Source: Leptospira terpstrae serovar Hualin str. LT 11-33 = ATCC 700639 (GTDB lineage: Bacteria > Spirochaetota > Leptospiria > Leptospirales > Leptospiraceae). From it: a stretch of DNA of 64,000 nucleotides. Within the stretch, counting starts at the first letter, position 1. Every line of letters begins with the position of its first letter. The DNA is taken from positions 1-64,000 of the forward strand of contig NZ_AOGW02000002.1 in the NCBI RefSeq assembly GCF_000332495.1, read 5' to 3'. Made by a program: the position numbers and the translations under genes. Below the pieces are notes generated by a model that ran no database searches, had not been told where the DNA came from, and saw only the letters and a list, made by a program, of their open reading frames with translations. Below are positions 8,847 to 17,396 of this stretch, piece after piece.

Positions 8847-10096
8847 AACAGTTCATCACAACCATAGTCATTTTAACTTTTACACTTCCTCTATTTGCTT
8901 GGAACAACCATGCCGGTATTACCTATCTAATTTTAAAGGATCATTGGAAGAGCAAAGACTCTCCGAAAGTCAAAGTAGAATCTTTAAAAACCTTTTTGGC
9001 AAAAGAAAAATCATCCATCCAAGACAGTTTGACTATTTCTGAGGAATGGGCTCTGAAACGTCTCCCCCACCTAACACCAACTAGTGAAAGTTTGAAGTTT
9101 TCTAACACCACAAAAGAGGCAGACCTTGTAGTCAGTTTTTATAAAGCACTTCGGGTCAATCCAAACCATAAAGCAGCCTTGTACATCCAGTCAGTTCCCA
9201 AAAGAAATGGAACCAAACTTCCTTTGAACCAACTCACGACTCTCAATGAAAAAGGAAAATTGGTAAATGAAACCTTTTTATCCTTACAAGAAGGGCAAAT
9301 GATCGGTGCAGATGAAGTTTTGATATCGGCAACAGATGAACCTGATTATGATTTAGATTTGTATTTATTTGAAGATAGTGGAAGTGAAGTGGGAAAAATT
9401 TATGGATTTGGAAACCAACCATTTGGAAATCCTGCAGTAGAATTTTCTTCACAAGCACCTTTCCACATGGGTTTTTATTATGAACCTGGTATCATCTTCG
9501 CCCTTGCAGGATTCTTAAAAAAAACCTACCCAGAATACCGAATCCACCAGTTTACAGAGCTTTCAAATTTAGCTTTCCGAACAGGCCATCCTTATTGGGG
9601 ATATCGGTTTGCCGGTTGGGCCTTGCATTACATCCAAGACCTCACTCAACCGTACCACTCGTCTGTATTACCAAGAGTCAGTGCAGCAAAACAAATTGGC
9701 GTACAACTTGTATCCTTTGTAGGTTACCAATCGCCAAAAGAGAATATGATTCGGTTTGTGTCAGGAAGGCATACGTTAATCGAGGAATACCAATACTATT
9801 TGATTCGAAACTTAATTGAAACAAAAAATTGGAACCATCCCGTAGCAAGTTCCATCACTGGATTTTCACCAAATGATCGGATCGAATGGCAGGGGATGGA
9901 TGTTTTGCGAGAAAATGTTTGTAAAGAAGCTTATAATGCCGGCGAACCTATGGATGAACAACTGGAACATTTAGAGATTCCCAAATATGAAACCTTATAT
10001 GAACCAAACCATCCAATTCATAATATTCTTGGATCCCTACTACACAACACATCCAAACATACAAGAGCTTATTTGGATGCACTAAAAACTAACTAA
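8843..10096 (+). CDS. Zinc-dependent phospholipase C-like / S1-P1-fold exported protein
   Basis: The 417-aa protein from ATG 8843 has a signal peptide (TIVILTFTLPLFA) and begins its mature part with WNNHAGITYL. In zinc-dependent phospholipase C and S1/P1 nucleases an N-terminal Trp and nearby His bind zinc. The motif WALHYIQDLTQPYH in the middle carries the His/Asp metal ligands of that fold, and further His residues (HTLIEEYQYY, NHPIHNILG) follow. It is therefore probably a secreted or periplasmic metal-dependent phosphoesterase. Phospholipid or nucleic acid as substrate cannot be told apart. It forms a coupled pair with the SH3 protein, which might deliver it to the wall. Confidence 0.75.
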   Translation: MKQFITTIVILTFTLPLFAWNNHAGITYLILKDHWKSKDSPKVKVESLKTFLAKEKSSIQDSLTISEEWALKRLPHLTPTSESLKFSNTTKEADLVVSFYKALRVNPNHKAALYIQSVPKRNGTKLPLNQLTTLNEKGKLVNETFLSLQEGQMIGADEVLISATDEPDYDLDLYLFEDSGSEVGKIYGFGNQPFGNPAVEFSSQAPFHMGFYYEPGIIFALAGFLKKTYPEYRIHQFTELSNLAFRTGHPYWGYRFAGWALHYIQDLTQPYHSSVLPRVSAAKQIGVQLVSFVGYQSPKENMIRFVSGRHTLIEEYQYYLIRNLIETKNWNHPVASSITGFSPNDRIEWQGMDVLRENVCKEAYNAGEPMDEQLEHLEIPKYETLYEPNHPIHNILGSLLHNTSKHTRAYLDALKTN

Positions 10097-10473
10097 TCGA
10101 AATCGTCAGCCGCAAATCTTTCGAGTAACTCTAAAGGAATAATTTCTAACGCACGTTTGTGGGTAGATTCTAAAAAAACCTTTGGAGGAACTCCATTGCG
10201 GTAGGCTTCTAACCACCTAGAGGCACAAAGACACCAACGTTCTCCTGGTTTCACACCAGGAAAGGCGTATTGTGGCCAAGGTGTGATTAGGTCATTGCCA
10301 CTTTGTTTTTGGGATTCTAAAAATTCCTCAGTAGCCAGAACACAGACCGTATGAGAACCAACGTCATCATCGGATGTATTACAACATCCATCCCGAAAAA
10401 AACCAGTCAGAGGATGAGTGGAGCAGGGTGCCAAAGGTCCGCCGAGTACATTCAGAGATTCATCCATTTCCAT
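10093..10473 (-). CDS. DUF2237 family protein
   Basis: The 126-aa protein shows the DUF2237 hallmarks: LNVLGGPLAPCS, TGFFRDGCCNT, GSHTVCVLATEEFLE and GERWCLCASRWLEA. The conserved cysteines (CS, CC, CLC) suggest a metal site or a redox role, but the biochemical function of this family is not established. Length is typical for the whole family. It converges on the phospholipase-like gene with their stop codons overlapping by 4 bp. Confidence 0.9.
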   Translation of the reverse strand: MEMDESLNVLGGPLAPCSTHPLTGFFRDGCCNTSDDDVGSHTVCVLATEEFLESQKQSGNDLITPWPQYAFPGVKPGERWCLCASRWLEAYRNGVPPKVFLESTHKRALEIIPLELLERFAADDFD

Positions 10474-10532
10474 AGGAATCTCAAACTAGACAGGCAATCA
10501 AAATTGGGAAGATGTTTCTGTAATTAACTGCG

Positions 10533-10558
10533 AAAAAAGATGGGGGTTTGCACCCCCA
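10533..10558 (-). terminator. Rho-independent terminator after the tandem M23 peptidase genes
   Basis: Read on the minus strand, GGGGGT-GCAA-ACCCCC is followed by ATC and six T residues (positions 10538 down to 10533). It lies 70 bases beyond the stop of the downstream M23 peptidase gene. A second small hairpin, GACC-AAAA-GGTC, precedes it. Confidence 0.85.
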
Positions 10559-10627
10559 GTAGAACGACCAAAAGGTCTTGGAAAGCCCATAGCCAATCTA
10601 CTATACATACATTTACTTGTCAAACGA

Positions 10628-11827
10628 TTATGCTTTTACATCAAAAAAAAGAATCTTTTTTTCCTCTCCATTGACCCGCACTCGGACCTTCCAACGACCA
10701 ACAAATTTGGGATTGTTTGCAATCGAAAGGTATCTACCCTCAAAGGCCAAATTCTTTTGAGCAATCCAATCCAGTTTCATAGGCTCAAAACCCTTTCCAT
10801 CAATGGATATATCCACCTCAATTCGTTGGTTTCCAGGCCGCGCAAATTCTAAAGAAACCAAAAAGTTTTCTCCCAATTGGAAAGAGTTTTCTCCGCATTG
10901 TACCTTTTCTCGTTTCGCAGTTAACTTACAAATTTGAATGTCTTCTACTAGTATATCTGTCTTTGAGTCGATTCCAGAACGCGGATGCCAATACAAATAA
11001 TATTCATTTAGAGTGTCTCTCTCTGAATATTGAGTTCGAAAGACAGTAGGAATTGTTGTTACTTCTAATTGACGATTTGGTTTGTGTACTTCAAAATGCA
11101 AATGCGGACCTTGCGTATAACCAGTATTACCCGAGTATCCGATCAATTGACCGGCTTCTACCACATCCCCTAGTTTTACAACAACACCATTTTTCATTAG
11201 GTGAGCATAATTTCCCAAGGTTCCATCTTCATGTTGGATAATGATAAAATTTGCCTTTGATAATAGATCCCTTCGGAATCCACCTTCCGAATAACGAGCC
11301 TCAGTTGCCATTACATAACCTTTTCTTGCTGCATGTACGGGAGTGCCAACTGGAATTCCAAAATCAATAGAATAGGCAAAGTTACCAAAATGGGTCACAG
11401 ATCCATTATAACCTTGTACAACCTTAGCTCGAATTTCTGGACCGAATGGTAAGAGGTAACTGACTGAATCATCATGAATGCTATCCCAATCTCCTGGCCG
11501 AACACGAAAGGAAAAAGAATGAAATGCATTTTTGGATTTGTCTTCCAAAAGAAATTTTGTAATAAAAACAGGAGCCGGTCCCTTCACAACCACAAAGTAA
11601 GGGAATACTAAATCAGTCTTAAAATTAACAAGAGTGGCATTGAGTAAAACTGAATTTGTAATTTTAGGATTTGGGTTGTGGTTACGGATAGATAACTCAA
11701 TTCCATCCTCATCCTTAGTTTGGATGAGACAAATCCATTCTTGGTTGCATTCTTCAGTAACATTTGTTTCCGCAGACAATCCAAAGGAAAAACCAAAAAA
11801 CAATATAATAAATAAAAACCTAATCAC
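10628..11827 (-). CDS. Exported M23-family (LytM) peptidase, copy B
   Basis: The 399-aa protein has a signal peptide (FLFIILFFGFSFGLSA) and a central M23 domain. Recognisable parts are HFGNFAYSIDFGIPVGTPV (first zinc ligands H and D), NYAHLMKNGVVV and the terminal GPHLHFEVH (HxH). M23 enzymes cut peptidoglycan cross-bridges, and some degenerate members only regulate amidases. Here all metal ligands seem present. The C-terminal 120 residues form an unassigned beta-rich domain. The GTG start at 11827 overlaps the stop of the upstream paralogue by 4 bp (GTGA). Confidence 0.88.
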   Translation of the reverse strand: MIRFLFIILFFGFSFGLSAETNVTEECNQEWICLIQTKDEDGIELSIRNHNPNPKITNSVLLNATLVNFKTDLVFPYFVVVKGPAPVFITKFLLEDKSKNAFHSFSFRVRPGDWDSIHDDSVSYLLPFGPEIRAKVVQGYNGSVTHFGNFAYSIDFGIPVGTPVHAARKGYVMATEARYSEGGFRRDLLSKANFIIIQHEDGTLGNYAHLMKNGVVVKLGDVVEAGQLIGYSGNTGYTQGPHLHFEVHKPNRQLEVTTIPTVFRTQYSERDTLNEYYLYWHPRSGIDSKTDILVEDIQICKLTAKREKVQCGENSFQLGENFLVSLEFARPGNQRIEVDISIDGKGFEPMKLDWIAQKNLAFEGRYLSIANNPKFVGRWKVRVRVNGEEKKILFFDVKA

Positions 11828-13029
11828 TTGGTACTCGTTAATTGAAATTGAAGTTCTTTTTGGACCACTCCATCAATAGAGACGGTTGCAGTCCAATCAC
11901 CCTCGGGAGATTCCAAAGAATCCTCAAAAGGAACATCCAAATAAGTATCCCACCACTCTGGATTTGTCTCCCAATTATACAATTTCATAATAGAGGTTCC
12001 ATTTTTACGAACTGAAATTTGTATCTTATATCGAGATGGTTTCAAAAGAGGAATATAAAAGTAAAGTGGGGAACTGCTTGGAAAAGAAGTCACATTACAA
12101 CCCAATCTTTCCAAATTTTGAACCGATTCACAAATTTGGATTTCTTCTACGTCGGATACCAATTTCACCGCAGGTTCGTTTGCCTCCCGGCGCCAGTGCA
12201 GTTGTCCTTCGGCAATGATCTCCGCATCAGAGGATTCCGTCCGAAACATAGTAGGTATTGTTTTTTTTCGTAAGTAAGATGTGGGTTTGTACACTTCAAA
12301 ATGCAAATGAGGACCATCACTAAATCCAGTGCTTCCGGCATAACCTACGGGAGTTCCAGCGGTTACCCTTTGGCCACGTTTGACAAGAACACCCATATAA
12401 CGGAGGTGAGCATATTGTCCAATGGTTCCGTCATCATGAAGTATTTTTACATAATTTGCCGAGTGAATGTACTTCATTTCAAATCCACCCTCATTATTTT
12501 TTTGTTCTGTATCTATTACAATACCATCTCTAGAAGCTGTTACCAAATCCCCTTCTTTCAATCCAAAATCGATCGAATAACGATTGTCACCTTGATGGCT
12601 TTTGACTCCTTTATAACCTTGATAAATACGGACTTTTTTATCTTTTTCAAAGGGCAATTCATAAACAACTTTAGGATCATGTGATACAGAATGATTACCA
12701 AGGATCCATTTGTATTTGATTTGGTAGACCCATCGTTTTTTCGGTTTGATTACATTCAAACGAAACATTTTTTTACGTTTGGGGCCTTTTATCACAGTAA
12801 CCAAAGGAAGTTTTACACTGCTTTTCATATTCTTGGAAGTTGCATTGACTGAGACTGTTGTGTAGGTTTCATCGATAGCAATTTTATTCTGAAAGTAAAT
12901 ATCGACTCCTGTTTTGTCCTGAACATAAATGACACAGAGTCTGTCCATGGAACAAAATTCGGAATGTTCTTTGGCAATTAAAAATCCAAAAGGACAAACT
13001 AAAAATAGGATGAAAAAACCAAATCTCAT
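11824..13029 (-). CDS. Exported M23-family (LytM) peptidase, copy A
   Basis: This 401-aa paralogue of the next gene has the same layout: signal peptide (FGFFILFLVCPFGFLIA), unassigned N-terminal domain, M23 domain with YSIDFGLKEGDLV, QYAHLRYMGVLV and GPHLHFEVYKP, and a beta-rich tail. The two proteins share motif order and insertions such as NNEGGFEMKYIHSANYVKIL versus SEGGFRRDLLSKANFIII, which indicates an old tandem duplication. They probably process peptidoglycan together. ATG start at 13029; the region to 13131 holds the divergent promoters. Confidence 0.88.
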   Translation of the reverse strand: MRFGFFILFLVCPFGFLIAKEHSEFCSMDRLCVIYVQDKTGVDIYFQNKIAIDETYTTVSVNATSKNMKSSVKLPLVTVIKGPKRKKMFRLNVIKPKKRWVYQIKYKWILGNHSVSHDPKVVYELPFEKDKKVRIYQGYKGVKSHQGDNRYSIDFGLKEGDLVTASRDGIVIDTEQKNNEGGFEMKYIHSANYVKILHDDGTIGQYAHLRYMGVLVKRGQRVTAGTPVGYAGSTGFSDGPHLHFEVYKPTSYLRKKTIPTMFRTESSDAEIIAEGQLHWRREANEPAVKLVSDVEEIQICESVQNLERLGCNVTSFPSSSPLYFYIPLLKPSRYKIQISVRKNGTSIMKLYNWETNPEWWDTYLDVPFEDSLESPEGDWTATVSIDGVVQKELQFQLTSTK

Positions 13030-13131
13030 AAAACAGGAATCATCTTAACGATAAGAACACTTAAAAGACAATCCATTTTCCATCATAAAAACTTGATTGC
13101 CTAATGATTTCTGATCCATAAACTTCGACAC

Positions 13132-13869
13132 ATGAGTTCAACCTTATACACATTCCCCATCTCACATTTTTCTGAAAAAGCTAGATGGGCACTCGATCTT
13201 GCAAACTATCCCTACCAACTTAACCCAATGGTTCCCGGACAACATATCCAAATATTAAAACCACTAGTAAATGATTTATATGTACCAGTTTTAGAGACAG
13301 AGACAGAAGTCGTCCAAGGTTCAGGGCATATTCTAGATTTAGTCGAAGAAAAAGCATTTGGTCACAAAGCATCTCCGGAAGAAAAACAAATGGAAGAGAA
13401 AGTAGATAGCCAAATTGGAAAAAGTCTACAAACTCTTTTATATCACTTTATCCTAGATTATCCAGATATCGTAGGGAAATTGTTTTTATTAAAACCAATT
13501 TCCCTTAGTGATACGGTAGGACCTCCAGAACATTTTGATTTGATTGCCTTATCTCTCAAAAGAAGATACAAAATCACTCCCAAAAATCTAGAAGTCGTAA
13601 AACAATCATTAGATGAATGTTCCAAAGAATTAAAGGAAATTTACAATAGCCGTAAATTTTTTAATGGGAATTCCTTTGGACGAGTGGATTTGACTGTGGC
13701 AAGTCTTATGGGAATGCTTGCAGAACCAAAAGAATCGCCCGCCTATCCTTGGTTTTCCTCAGTACAAATGCCTGAATCCTTTCTTACCTGGCGTAAAGAG
13801 TTAGGATTGGAATTGTTATTCGATAGAATCGGAGAATTTTATAAAGAATTCCGAACCCAATCCAAATAA
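13132..13869 (+). CDS. Glutathione S-transferase family protein
   Basis: The 245-aa cytosolic protein begins with a thioredoxin-like GST N-domain: LYTFPISHFSEKARWALDLA carries the conserved S-x-x-A-R region, then VPVLETETEVVQGSGHILDLVEE corresponds to the cis-Pro and the Gln/Ser glutathione site. An all-helical C-domain follows, ending with RVDLTVASLMGML, the usual N-capping D. Substrate unknown. The gene's 3' end overlaps cutA, which is convergent, by 31 bp. Confidence 0.85.
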   Translation: MSSTLYTFPISHFSEKARWALDLANYPYQLNPMVPGQHIQILKPLVNDLYVPVLETETEVVQGSGHILDLVEEKAFGHKASPEEKQMEEKVDSQIGKSLQTLLYHFILDYPDIVGKLFLLKPISLSDTVGPPEHFDLIALSLKRRYKITPKNLEVVKQSLDECSKELKEIYNSRKFFNGNSFGRVDLTVASLMGMLAEPKESPAYPWFSSVQMPESFLTWRKELGLELLFDRIGEFYKEFRTQSK

Positions 13870-14162
13870 TCAGAATTTCCTGAAACAATAGGCAATAAAA
13901 CGATGCAGGGAATTTCATAAGAATGTAATTCTTTGATTCTCTGCATAAGAAGTTCCGACTTTCCTCTTGTTGTTTTGAATAAACAAACAACTTCCGTTGA
14001 CTCTTCCAAAACATCTTTCCATAGGTAAAGGGAATCCATTCCTTTGACAATGTTGGCACAGGCAGCCAACTGTTCTGTAATTACAATTTTTGCGATTTTT
14101 TTGGCCTCATCGTCTGAGGTAAAAGTGACATAGACTGTGCCGATTTCCCATGGTTCTTTCAT
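13839..14162 (-). CDS. cutA: Divalent-cation tolerance protein CutA
   Basis: The 107-aa protein matches CutA1 over its whole length: VYVTFTSDDEAKKIAKIVI, QLAACANIVKGMDSLYLW (with the conserved CxN), EVVCLFKTT and HSYEIPCIVLLPIVSGNSDYLDWV. CutA1 forms very stable PII-like trimers. Its cellular role is still debated despite the copper-tolerance name. It ends inside the GST gene on the other strand. Confidence 0.95.
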   Translation of the reverse strand: MKEPWEIGTVYVTFTSDDEAKKIAKIVITEQLAACANIVKGMDSLYLWKDVLEESTEVVCLFKTTRGKSELLMQRIKELHSYEIPCIVLLPIVSGNSDYLDWVRNSL

Positions 14163-14200
14163 TTAATTTATTTCCTACTTGCTCAAAATTTTAGATACTT

Positions 14201-15001
14201 ATGATTTTACTTATGCAGTTTTCTTTTTCCAAAACATCCCTATTCATCGCAGCACTCTGCCTACCGATCTTTGCAGAACCACTCAATCCTCCGAGTATCA
14301 CTTCCTCCAGTCAATTGTTACCTAAGTCAAAAAAATACACGCCCATCCTTGCAATGGACGGAAAACTCAAAACTAGTTGGGTAGAAGGTGTGGAAGGCGA
14401 AGGGATTGGTGAGTCCTTACAAATCAAATACAAGTCACCTATCAACTTTCGTTCCCTTTCCATCTACAATGGATTTGGCGATCCGAAACTTTGGGCCGCA
14501 AACAATCGAATCAAAAAACTAAAAATTTCGACAGAAGAGGGAATTGAAGAAATCGTTTCGCTAAAAGATAGTTTGTCACTCCAAATGATAGAATTCAAAT
14601 CCGAACTTAGGGCCAAAGAAATATCACTTACGATTCAAGAAGTATATAAAGGTACTAATACAGAAAATACAGCTATCGCAGAAGTGGTATTCAATTCAGA
14701 ACAAGCAGGATCCGCACTCATTCCTCCTAAAAATACTTGGGCGATTGGAAAATGGAAAACAAAATCCAATATTGCAAGGATCCAACTTCATAATGACGGA
14801 ACTTGTGAGATGGGTTACGAAACTGCTAAGATGTTATGTACTTGGACAGAAAAAGGAGACAGAGTCATCGTAAGTTTAGAAGCTACCCTTCCCCTTACCA
14901 ATACCGATATTTTGGAAATCAAACGTAGAGGAAATCCATCCGATCCTACTCTTGAGATCAATGGAAAACATGAATTTATCTCCAATCGGGACGGAGTTTA
15001 A
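14201..15001 (+). CDS. Exported discoidin-like (NADase-type glycan-binding domain) protein
   Basis: The 266-aa protein has a signal peptide ending near FAEP. A galactose-binding-like domain then begins with ILAMDGKLKTSWVEGVEGEG, where the D-G-x-x-x-T-x-W pattern is typical of F5/8-type and the so-called NADase-type glycan-binding domains. LQIKYKSPINFRSLSIYNGF and KKLKISTEEG continue the beta sandwich. The C-terminal 90 residues (GKWKTKSNIARIQLHNDGTCEM) look like a small lipocalin-like segment. A second ATG at 14213 is possible. It probably binds sugars at the envelope; the ligand is unknown. Confidence 0.7.
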   Translation: MILLMQFSFSKTSLFIAALCLPIFAEPLNPPSITSSSQLLPKSKKYTPILAMDGKLKTSWVEGVEGEGIGESLQIKYKSPINFRSLSIYNGFGDPKLWAANNRIKKLKISTEEGIEEIVSLKDSLSLQMIEFKSELRAKEISLTIQEVYKGTNTENTAIAEVVFNSEQAGSALIPPKNTWAIGKWKTKSNIARIQLHNDGTCEMGYETAKMLCTWTEKGDRVIVSLEATLPLTNTDILEIKRRGNPSDPTLEINGKHEFISNRDGV

Positions 15002-15022
15002 AGTTAGGTTTTAATCCAGACT

Positions 15023-16174
15023 TTAATCCATCCAGGATTGCCAAATGGATTCCACCACGGAAGGTTCTTTTTCTTCCGTGGTTTCAAAATACAATACTGT
15101 GTTTTGGTATGGTTTCCCACTCAGGTCTCTAACAGGCGTTAAGAGAATCATTGTGATTCCTAATTCCTTTTCTAGTCGCTTGAGAGTCGACCATTCCTCT
15201 AAAGAACCTTGTTTGGGATATGGCAAAATCAAAATCCCACTCACCACTTCTTTGATTGGATTTCTTTTTTTACGAACTTCCCAAAGTATACGACCAATCG
15301 AATAACGAAAGTTAAACTCAGATACCGGTTGGATTTGGACCTTTCCCTCTTCGCGAAACAAAAATCCGTCAATGGCACAAGGGCCTGAATATTCTTTGGG
15401 GACAAGGCCTTTGACATCACGAACCAAATCCATCACTGGAGGCAGAAAGGAAGCGGAATAAGGAAGTTCTGAGCCTCCAATCCGAATCCCTCGAAACACT
15501 CCTTCCTTATCAATGAGCATTGCAGTCGCTGTGAGATAATAAAATTCTCCATCCCTTACGTCCCAAAGAGTAGAAAAATCAAAGAACCGATCGTCTCCTA
15601 CCCAAAACTCAGCAAGGATGGGAAAACCAAAAAGTCTTTTGTTAACTTGCGACATCTTCCAGGAATCAGAAGCCGATTTGAAGATTATATGATTTCTACC
15701 TGCTAAACCAAATTCACTTTTGAGTACAATCGGAAGTTTTGCCTCTTCTAGTTCAGCAAACAAATGTTCTTCGGAAGTGATTACCTTTGCTGGTAAAGGG
15801 GAATGGTTTTTACGAAAATCTAGTTGAGTGATTTTGGAATTGAGATAACGAGAGGTTTCTATGCGGATGGGATCTTCGACAAGTCTACCTTCATACCATT
15901 CGTTTCGATTTCCCCATTCCACGAAAGTTACATCTCCCAGTAGAGCTCCGTCTTGGACTGGTGTGCCAGGATTAAGGCCCACTTCTTTCCAATGGGAAAA
16001 GAGTTCCTCACTTGGCAATTCATCCACGAGCACAAAGTCTTCCGCGCGCGAAATAGGAAAGAACATCTTCTCTAAACAACGATTCCTCCGTTTGAGGGAG
16101 GTATCTAAGTTCAGCGGTGTCTGAGGTAATCTATACTCAAAAAGTGAGTCTAGATAATAGAGAATCTGTGCCAA
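15023..16174 (-). CDS. ATP-grasp superfamily ligase-like protein
   Basis: The 383-aa protein starts at TTG 16174, directly after the TGA of the upstream gene; an in-frame stop lies just before it and no earlier start exists. ATP-grasp features are PIVLKSEFGLAGRNHIIF (about 146-165, nucleotide-binding Lys and Gly-rich loop), GPCAIDGFLF and SEFNFRYSIGRI (about 282-293), which supplies the E-x-N-x-R metal/phosphate site. ATP-grasp enzymes join a carboxylate to an amine or thiol through an acyl phosphate. The substrate is unknown. Tight coupling to a DegT-like partner suggests a shared amide- or amino-sugar-forming pathway. Confidence 0.72.
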   Translation of the reverse strand: MAQILYYLDSLFEYRLPQTPLNLDTSLKRRNRCLEKMFFPISRAEDFVLVDELPSEELFSHWKEVGLNPGTPVQDGALLGDVTFVEWGNRNEWYEGRLVEDPIRIETSRYLNSKITQLDFRKNHSPLPAKVITSEEHLFAELEEAKLPIVLKSEFGLAGRNHIIFKSASDSWKMSQVNKRLFGFPILAEFWVGDDRFFDFSTLWDVRDGEFYYLTATAMLIDKEGVFRGIRIGGSELPYSASFLPPVMDLVRDVKGLVPKEYSGPCAIDGFLFREEGKVQIQPVSEFNFRYSIGRILWEVRKKRNPIKEVVSGILILPYPKQGSLEEWSTLKRLEKELGITMILLTPVRDLSGKPYQNTVLYFETTEEKEPSVVESIWQSWMD

Positions 16175-17269
16175 TCAATAGATGCGTCGGATGGCAGTGG
16201 CAATCCGCTGTACGTTATCTTTGGTTAGGTTAGGATAAATAGGAATACAATGTCCTCTTTGGTAGAGACGTTCTGCATTTGGAAATTCTAAAGGATTTAC
16301 TTCTAGTACTCGATGAAGAGGTTCGTCTACAGTTCTTTGGGTTCCAATATGGATGGATTTAAAATAACGTTGGATCTCTTCATAGTTTTGTCCCGAAACA
16401 ACAATTGGAAATCTTTGGAAAGTATCTTCTGTTGGATTTTGAAAGTAAGTTTCCAATCTTGAGTTTTGCACCGCTTGTAAATAAGCAGAAGCAATTTTTT
16501 TCTTTCGCTCTAAGATCACACCTAGTTTGGAAAGTTGTTCTATCCCAAGGGCTGCTTGGTAATCTACCAAATTGTAATCATACTTTGGTTCACCAAAGTT
16601 ACGTTTTGCGGAAGGACCCGATTTGTATGATTTGACTGCCGTGGCAAGAGAACTTTCGGAAGTGATGATCATAGCACCATTCCCAGTGGTAATGATGTTT
16701 TCCGCACTGAGTCCACAAATGGCGATTTTGGATTGTTTTCCCACTGTGATGGTTTCGGAAGTAGCACCAATGGCTTCAGTAAAATCTTCTAAAACTTCCA
16801 ATCCTTCGATAGAATAATCGCTCAAACGAATGAGTGATCCAAATCCATGATCAAAAAGTGCAAAACGAGCGCCCGATTCATTTTTTTTACGAAGGAATTC
16901 TTCTGGGCATGGATGAAAAGAGTTTCGTTTTAAATCCACAAGCACTGGTTTTGCTTGCAAAAGAAAAATGGCATCCAATGCAGAAATAGGAGCATAACTA
17001 GAAAGAAGAACGGAGTCCCCCGCTTTCACACCTAATGCAAGTAATGCCAAGTGATATGCGGAAGTAAGAGAATTGGAGGAGATGGCATGTTTGATTTTAA
17101 AAGTGTGACAGAACGTTTTTTCAAATCTTTCTACGATTTCGCCAGTAGAAAGGTGTTCGTCCACGAGGCATTCCAAAACACCTTTCAGGTCTTCCCTAGA
17201 AAGGGTTGGTTTAAAAAATTCGATGTCTTTTTCTTTTCGAATAGGTCTTTGTATTGTTTCGGTGCTCAT
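16175..17269 (-). CDS. DegT/DnrJ/EryC1/StrS-family protein lacking the catalytic lysine
   Basis: The 364-aa protein aligns with PLP-dependent sugar aminotransferases along its length: FFKPTLSREDLKGVLE, LSTGEIVERFEKTF, SSNSLTSAYHLALLALGVKAGDSV and VLEDFTEAIGA (conserved Asp that meets the PLP ring nitrogen). The helix that should read HAxKNITTGEGG reads SAENIITTGNGA, so the Schiff-base lysine is replaced by Asn191. Normal aminotransferase chemistry is therefore unlikely. Related sugar dehydratases replace the lysine with His, but Asn is not a replacement I know. It is coupled to the ATP-grasp gene and divergent from avtA. A GAGGAG ribosome site lies nine bases before the ATG. Confidence 0.82.
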   Translation of the reverse strand: MSTETIQRPIRKEKDIEFFKPTLSREDLKGVLECLVDEHLSTGEIVERFEKTFCHTFKIKHAISSNSLTSAYHLALLALGVKAGDSVLLSSYAPISALDAIFLLQAKPVLVDLKRNSFHPCPEEFLRKKNESGARFALFDHGFGSLIRLSDYSIEGLEVLEDFTEAIGATSETITVGKQSKIAICGLSAENIITTGNGAMIITSESSLATAVKSYKSGPSAKRNFGEPKYDYNLVDYQAALGIEQLSKLGVILERKKKIASAYLQAVQNSRLETYFQNPTEDTFQRFPIVVSGQNYEEIQRYFKSIHIGTQRTVDEPLHRVLEVNPLEFPNAERLYQRGHCIPIYPNLTKDNVQRIATAIRRIY

Positions 17270-17287
17270 CCAACAGCACTCCTCTAT

Positions 17288-17328
17288 ATTATGTCACTTA
17301 AATACCTTGTTTCCGAATTATGTCACTT
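17288..17328. promoter_or_regulatory. 12-bp direct repeats in a divergent promoter region
   Basis: ATTATGTCACTT occurs at 17288-17299 and again, identical, at 17317-17328, a 29-bp period close to three helical turns. The pair lies in the short gap between the divergent DegT-like and avtA genes. It is a candidate operator for both. The regulator is unknown. Confidence 0.45.
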
Positions 17329-17396
17329 CATTTTTCGAAATGCGAACATAATTTTAGAATTCCCTTGGAAAAAGGGTTCTGGATGAGGAAAGTTTG

